Assembly (NCBI GenBank): GCA_934525065.1
Contig: CAKSYX010000049.1
Location: 1-7,486, forward strand
DNA length: 7,486 nucleotides
Direction: 5' to 3'
Source: an uncultured Eubacteriales bacterium
GTDB taxonomy: Bacteria; Bacillota; Clostridia; Oscillospirales; Acutalibacteraceae
In this document: positions 5,216 through 7,486 of the stretch, one piece after another
Position numbering within the stretch: position 1 is the first letter of the stretch
Layout of the letters: every line of letters begins with the position of its first letter
Translations under genes and position numbers: made by a program
The notes under the pieces: generated by a model
Told to the model about the DNA's origin: nothing
Databases searched by the model: none
What the model saw: the letters and a program-made list of their open reading frames with translations, nothing else

Positions 5216-5950
5216 GTGAACGCATGGTTTTCAAAGCTGGCTGCAAAGTTTGCCCTTTGCTTCACCGACAACGGCTATTGGAAATGGCTCGTTGAAGGCT
5301 TCAAAAACTCGCTAATAATAACTTTCTTTGCGCTGCTTATCGGCTTTTCGGTGGGTGTCATACTTGCAATGATACGCTCGTCGTACGATAAGAACGAGGA
5401 ATCGCTGAGACTGCGCGGCGGCTTCGGCTTCTGGTTTTTTAAAATTCTCAACGCAATCTGCAAAGTATACATCACCGTCATCAGAGGTGTTCCCGTTGTT
5501 GTTCAGCTCATGATCTGGTATTTCGTTATTCTAGTTTCTCAGGACAACGGCGTTATTGTTGCAATTTTTGCCTTCGGCTTCAACTCCTCCGCCTATGTTG
5601 CAGAAATATTCAGAGGCGGAATCATGTCAATTGATCAAGGCCAGTTTGAGGCCGGCCGTTCACTCGGCTTCGGCTACGTCAGAACGATGAAAAACATCAT
5701 CATTCCGCAGACCGTCAAAACCGTTCTTCCAACCCTTTTGAACGAAGCCATTGCGCTTCTTAAAGAAACTTCGGTTGCCGGATATGTTGGAATCGTTGAC
5801 CTGACAAAGGCCGGCGACCAAATCAGAGGCCGTACCTTTGAGGCGTTTTTTCCGCTTCTTGTTGTTGCGGCTATCTATCTTGTGACCGTTATTGTTTTCA
5901 CCGCGATTTTCTCGGCGATTGAAAGGAGGCTGCGTAAGAGTGAACGCTGA
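5216..5950 (+). CDS. Amino-acid ABC transporter permease (HisM/GlnP family)
   Basis: This is the membrane subunit that carries the amino acid across the cytoplasmic membrane; one permease gene suggests a homodimer. The 244-residue product starts at GTG 5216 on ribosome-binding-site evidence. About five hydrophobic segments are visible, near residues 32-53, 94-109, 111-129, 172-197 and 211-236. The early RGVPVVVQ (90-97) is the usual RGTPLLVQ-type motif of this family. The cytoplasmic EAA loop, which docks on the ATPase, reads EAGRSLG (145-151) and ends at P164. The C-terminus is basic (ERRLRKSER). There is no room for a promoter between the preceding hairpin and the gene, so its expression depends on read-through from the binding-protein gene. 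The stop overlaps the ATPase start by 11 bases, indicating translational coupling. Confidence 0.94.
   Translation: MNAWFSKLAAKFALCFTDNGYWKWLVEGFKNSLIITFFALLIGFSVGVILAMIRSSYDKNEESLRLRGGFGFWFFKILNAICKVYITVIRGVPVVVQLMIWYFVILVSQDNGVIVAIFAFGFNSSAYVAEIFRGGIMSIDQGQFEAGRSLGFGYVRTMKNIIIPQTVKTVLPTLLNEAIALLKETSVAGYVGIVDLTKAGDQIRGRTFEAFFPLLVVAAIYLVTVIVFTAIFSAIERRLRKSER
5922..5929 (+). promoter_or_regulatory. Ribosome binding site that sets the ATPase start
   Basis: AAAGGAGG lies inside the end of the permease gene, 10 bases before GTG at 5940. The open frame extends upstream to 5892, but that extension has no such site and would add an atypical 16-residue head. The GTG gives a normal family length. Confidence 0.75.
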
Positions 5951-6689
5951 TAATGTTCTTATCCACGTTGAGGGACTCAAAAAGCATTACCTCGGCGGAA
6001 AAGTCAAGGCTCTTGACGGCATTGACTGCGACATCCACAACGGCGAGGTGCTCGTCATCATCGGGCCTTCCGGCAGCGGAAAGTCAACGTTTTTGCGTTC
6101 TCTCAACCTGCTTGAAATTCCGACCGGCGGAAAGATTATTTTTGACGGCCACGACATCACCGACCCGAAGACAAACATCAATCTCCACCGCCGAAAAATG
6201 GGCATGGTTTTCCAGCATTTCAACCTGTTCCCCAACATGACGATTCTCAAAAACATGACTATTGCGCCGATTCAGCTGCTCAAAGAAAGCAGGCAGGAGG
6301 CCGAAAAAACAGCCATGACGATGCTTGAAAGGGTCGGCCTTGCAGACAGAGCCAACGACTATCCGAGCCAGCTTTCAGGCGGCCAGAAGCAGCGTGTTGC
6401 GATTGTCCGTGCGCTTTGCATGAAGCCGGAGGTCATGCTCTTTGACGAGCCGACGAGCGCCCTTGACCCGGAGATGGTCGGCGAGGTTCTTGACGTTATG
6501 AAGGAGCTTGCAAAAGAGGGCATGACGATGGCAGTTGTTACGCACGAAATGGGCTTTGCGAAAGAGGTTGCCTCGCGCGTGATTTTCATGGACGAAGGGA
6601 AGATTCTTGAAGAAGGCAGTCCTGAGGAGATTTTTTCCAACCCTCAAAATCCAAGGACGCAGGACTTCCTTTCAAAGGTTATTGTGTAA
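5940..6689 (+). CDS. Amino-acid ABC transporter ATP-binding protein (GlnQ/HisP family)
   Basis: This cytoplasmic ATPase powers the amino-acid importer and would act as a dimer on the permease EAA loops. The 249-residue product has every ABC motif: Walker A GPSGSGKST (42-50), Q-loop glutamine at 92 (VFQHFNLFP), signature LSGGQ (145-149), Walker B VMLFDEP (165-171) with catalytic E170, D-loop SALD (173-176) and switch histidine H202. The FQHFNLFPNMT stretch and the end NPRTQDFL are typical of the polar amino-acid subfamily. It starts at GTG 5940, overlapping the permease stop by 11 bases, so translation is probably coupled. A strong terminator follows. All three subunits of the importer are therefore present. 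The symbol glnQ is often given to such genes, but the substrate is not established. Confidence 0.96.
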   Translation: MNADNVLIHVEGLKKHYLGGKVKALDGIDCDIHNGEVLVIIGPSGSGKSTFLRSLNLLEIPTGGKIIFDGHDITDPKTNINLHRRKMGMVFQHFNLFPNMTILKNMTIAPIQLLKESRQEAEKTAMTMLERVGLADRANDYPSQLSGGQKQRVAIVRALCMKPEVMLFDEPTSALDPEMVGEVLDVMKELAKEGMTMAVVTHEMGFAKEVASRVIFMDEGKILEEGSPEEIFSNPQNPRTQDFLSKVIV

Positions 6690-6698
6690 AAATTGATG

Positions 6699-6731
6699 AG
6701 CAGCCGTTTTCGGACGGCTGCTTGATTTTTT
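6699..6731 (+). terminator. Intrinsic terminator after the transporter operon
   Basis: AGCAGCCGT (6699-6707) pairs perfectly with ACGGCTGCT (6714-6722) around a 6-base loop, followed by TTGATTTTTT. It starts 10 bases after the ATPase stop and ends the operon. Confidence 0.92.
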
Positions 6732-6764
6732 CGGCTCTTTGTTTTCCGAAAGTGCAGAAAAACA

Positions 6765-6793
6765 TTGACAAGACAGAACAATTAGACTATAAT
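6765..6793 (+). promoter_or_regulatory. Perfect consensus sigma-A promoter
   Basis: TTGACA (6765-6770), exactly 17 bases, then TATAAT (6788-6793): both boxes match consensus at all positions. Transcription should start near 6800, giving a leader of about 97 bases before the downstream ATG. This is the best promoter in the window, which suggests strong constitutive expression of the hypothetical membrane protein unless the leader attenuates it. Confidence 0.92.
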
Positions 6794-6896
6794 TATTAGT
6801 ATGTCGAATAAGTTTATTTTGATATCTCAGCGGTGTCTGCACTTTTAGGCATCTCGCTCACAACTTGTTTGATAATTATCTCAGGAGGTTTAAAAA

Positions 6897-7397
6897 ATGG
6901 GAAAATCAATCACTATCGGTCTTAATCCGGGATATGATTTAGGTGCTGTTTGTTCAGCAGCAGATCAACAGCTTAAAGCTCAAGGATTTGAAACCATGCT
7001 CACAGTCATGAACCAAAACAGTGCATCCTTGATTGTTAAAAAGGACCGTGACGGATTCAAGAATTTCGTTGGTCTCGGTATTGAATGTCAAGTAAGTGCA
7101 ACCGTTTTTAACGGAAATACGATGACAGTAAATATTGAAAGCGAGTGGACCAACAAAATTATTGCAATTGCTATCGGCGTTTTTCTGGGTTGGTGGCTTT
7201 TGCCTTTTGCTTTGCTTATAACAGGAATCATCGGCTGTTCAAATCAGAGCTCACTGCCAAACAGAATAATTCAGGCTTTCCAAACAGCAGCTGCCGGTGG
7301 CGGAATGAATCAGCAGTATAATCAGCAATACCAACAGTATCAGCAGCAGCAGTATCAGCAACCCTATCAGCAGTATCAGCAGCCCCCGCAGCAGTAA
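6897..7397 (+). CDS. Hypothetical membrane protein with Gln/Tyr-rich tail
   Basis: This is a complete 166-residue protein. AGGAGG at 6883-6888 lies 8 bases before the ATG, behind a perfect promoter. Residues 1-80 look like a compact alpha/beta domain without a signal peptide. Residues 87-113 are hydrophobic (IIAIAIGVFLGWWLLP and onward), either one long or two short membrane segments. SSLPNRIIQAF (118-128) follows, then a glycine hinge and a low-complexity tail, residues 138-166, with 18 Gln, 6 Tyr, 3 Pro and 2 Asn in QQY repeats. The order of a small domain, a tryptophan-rich membrane segment and an SxLPxxI motif resembles, from memory, an uncharacterised group of bacterial proteins; I cannot name it. 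Codons are more A/T-ending than in groEL or the transporter, suggesting a different history or expression level. It appears monocistronic; no function can be assigned. Confidence 0.85.
   Translation: MGKSITIGLNPGYDLGAVCSAADQQLKAQGFETMLTVMNQNSASLIVKKDRDGFKNFVGLGIECQVSATVFNGNTMTVNIESEWTNKIIAIAIGVFLGWWLLPFALLITGIIGCSNQSSLPNRIIQAFQTAAAGGGMNQQYNQQYQQYQQQQYQQPYQQYQQPPQQ
7308..7394 (+). repeat. Degenerate CAG/TAT tandem repeat coding the Gln/Tyr tail
   Basis: The last 29 codons are built from imperfect copies of CAGCAGTAT and CAGCAG units, encoding QQY repeats with occasional Asn and Pro. Such a tract can change length by replication slippage. It lies entirely inside the gene and keeps frame to the stop at 7395. 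Confidence 0.8.
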
Positions 7398-7412
7398 ACA
7401 GACATAACTAAT

Positions 7413-7486
7413 GGGGCTGTCGCATTTAGATGCAGAAAGCGTTTTCTTTGCCCCGAAGCTGTATGTAGATACCGCGAGTGGGCAAA
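7413..7486. repeat. Probable inverted-repeat element cut by the window edge
   Basis: TTTGCCC (7447-7453) pairs perfectly with GGGCAAA (7480-7486), whose last base is the last base of the window, around a 26-base loop that itself holds GTAT/ATAC (7461-7464 with 7469-7472). The pairing may continue outward through 7413-7446, which begins GGGGCTGTCGCA, a sequence reminiscent of insertion-sequence or MITE ends in Firmicutes. A local alternative pairs GGGGC (7413-7417) with GCCCC (7450-7454). It begins 15 bases after the Gln/Tyr-tail gene and may also serve as that gene's terminator. Confidence 0.45.

Noticed and set aside
5892..5939. N-terminal extension of the ATPase
   Set aside because: It lies inside the permease gene, lacks a ribosome binding site, contains the AAAGGAGG used by GTG 5940, and gives an atypical basic head.
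6801..6848. Leader peptide frame of 15 residues starting at ATG 6801
   Set aside because: It has no ribosome binding site, starts essentially at the predicted transcript start, and shows no run of one amino acid that would suggest attenuation.
7308..7394. CRISPR-like repeat cluster
   Set aside because: The repeats are in-frame CAG/TAT codons of a low-complexity protein tail, with no constant repeat and unique spacer structure.

Overview
The window looks like chromosomal DNA from an anaerobic Firmicute, most likely a gut Clostridia of the Oscillospiraceae/Ruminococcaceae type. This is inferred from strong AGGAGG ribosome binding sites, consensus sigma-A promoters, a perfect CIRCE operator before groES-groEL, a clostridial-looking GroEL and a lipoprotein-dependent amino-acid ABC transporter. 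No rRNA, tRNA, CRISPR array or transposase gene is visible.

Layout. Positions 1-151 are non-coding and hold a long imperfect inverted repeat plus a weak terminator-like hairpin. On the minus strand, 152-295 encodes an unrecognised 47-residue peptide with a good Shine-Dalgarno, and 370-1950 encodes a class B penicillin-binding protein. The two lie 74 bases apart in the same direction and are probably cotranscribed. An AT-rich divergent region (1951-2153) carries the groES promoter and CIRCE. groES (2154-2438) and groEL (2458-4095) follow on the plus strand and end in a strong hairpin. A near-consensus promoter with helically phased A-tracts then drives a complete polar amino-acid importer: binding lipoprotein (4306-5142), permease (5216-5950) and ATPase (5940-6689). 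A strong terminator-like hairpin sits between the binding-protein and permease genes, which should make the binding protein more abundant than the membrane complex. After another terminator, a perfect consensus promoter (6765-6793) drives a 166-residue membrane protein with a Gln/Tyr-rich tail. The right edge cuts through what looks like an inverted-repeat element starting at 7413.

How the genes work together. The PBP crosslinks peptidoglycan, GroES/GroEL form the HrcA-controlled chaperonin, and the three transporter genes make one uptake system. These are ordinary housekeeping modules. The less explained items are the 47-residue peptide beside the PBP gene, the Gln/Tyr-tailed membrane protein, the two edge hairpin elements and the phased repeat before the transporter promoter. 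I do not see convincing evidence for a new multi-gene system. Three starts were moved from the longest possible reading frame on ribosome-binding-site evidence: the PBP, permease and ATPase genes. No gene-free stretch exceeds about 210 bases.
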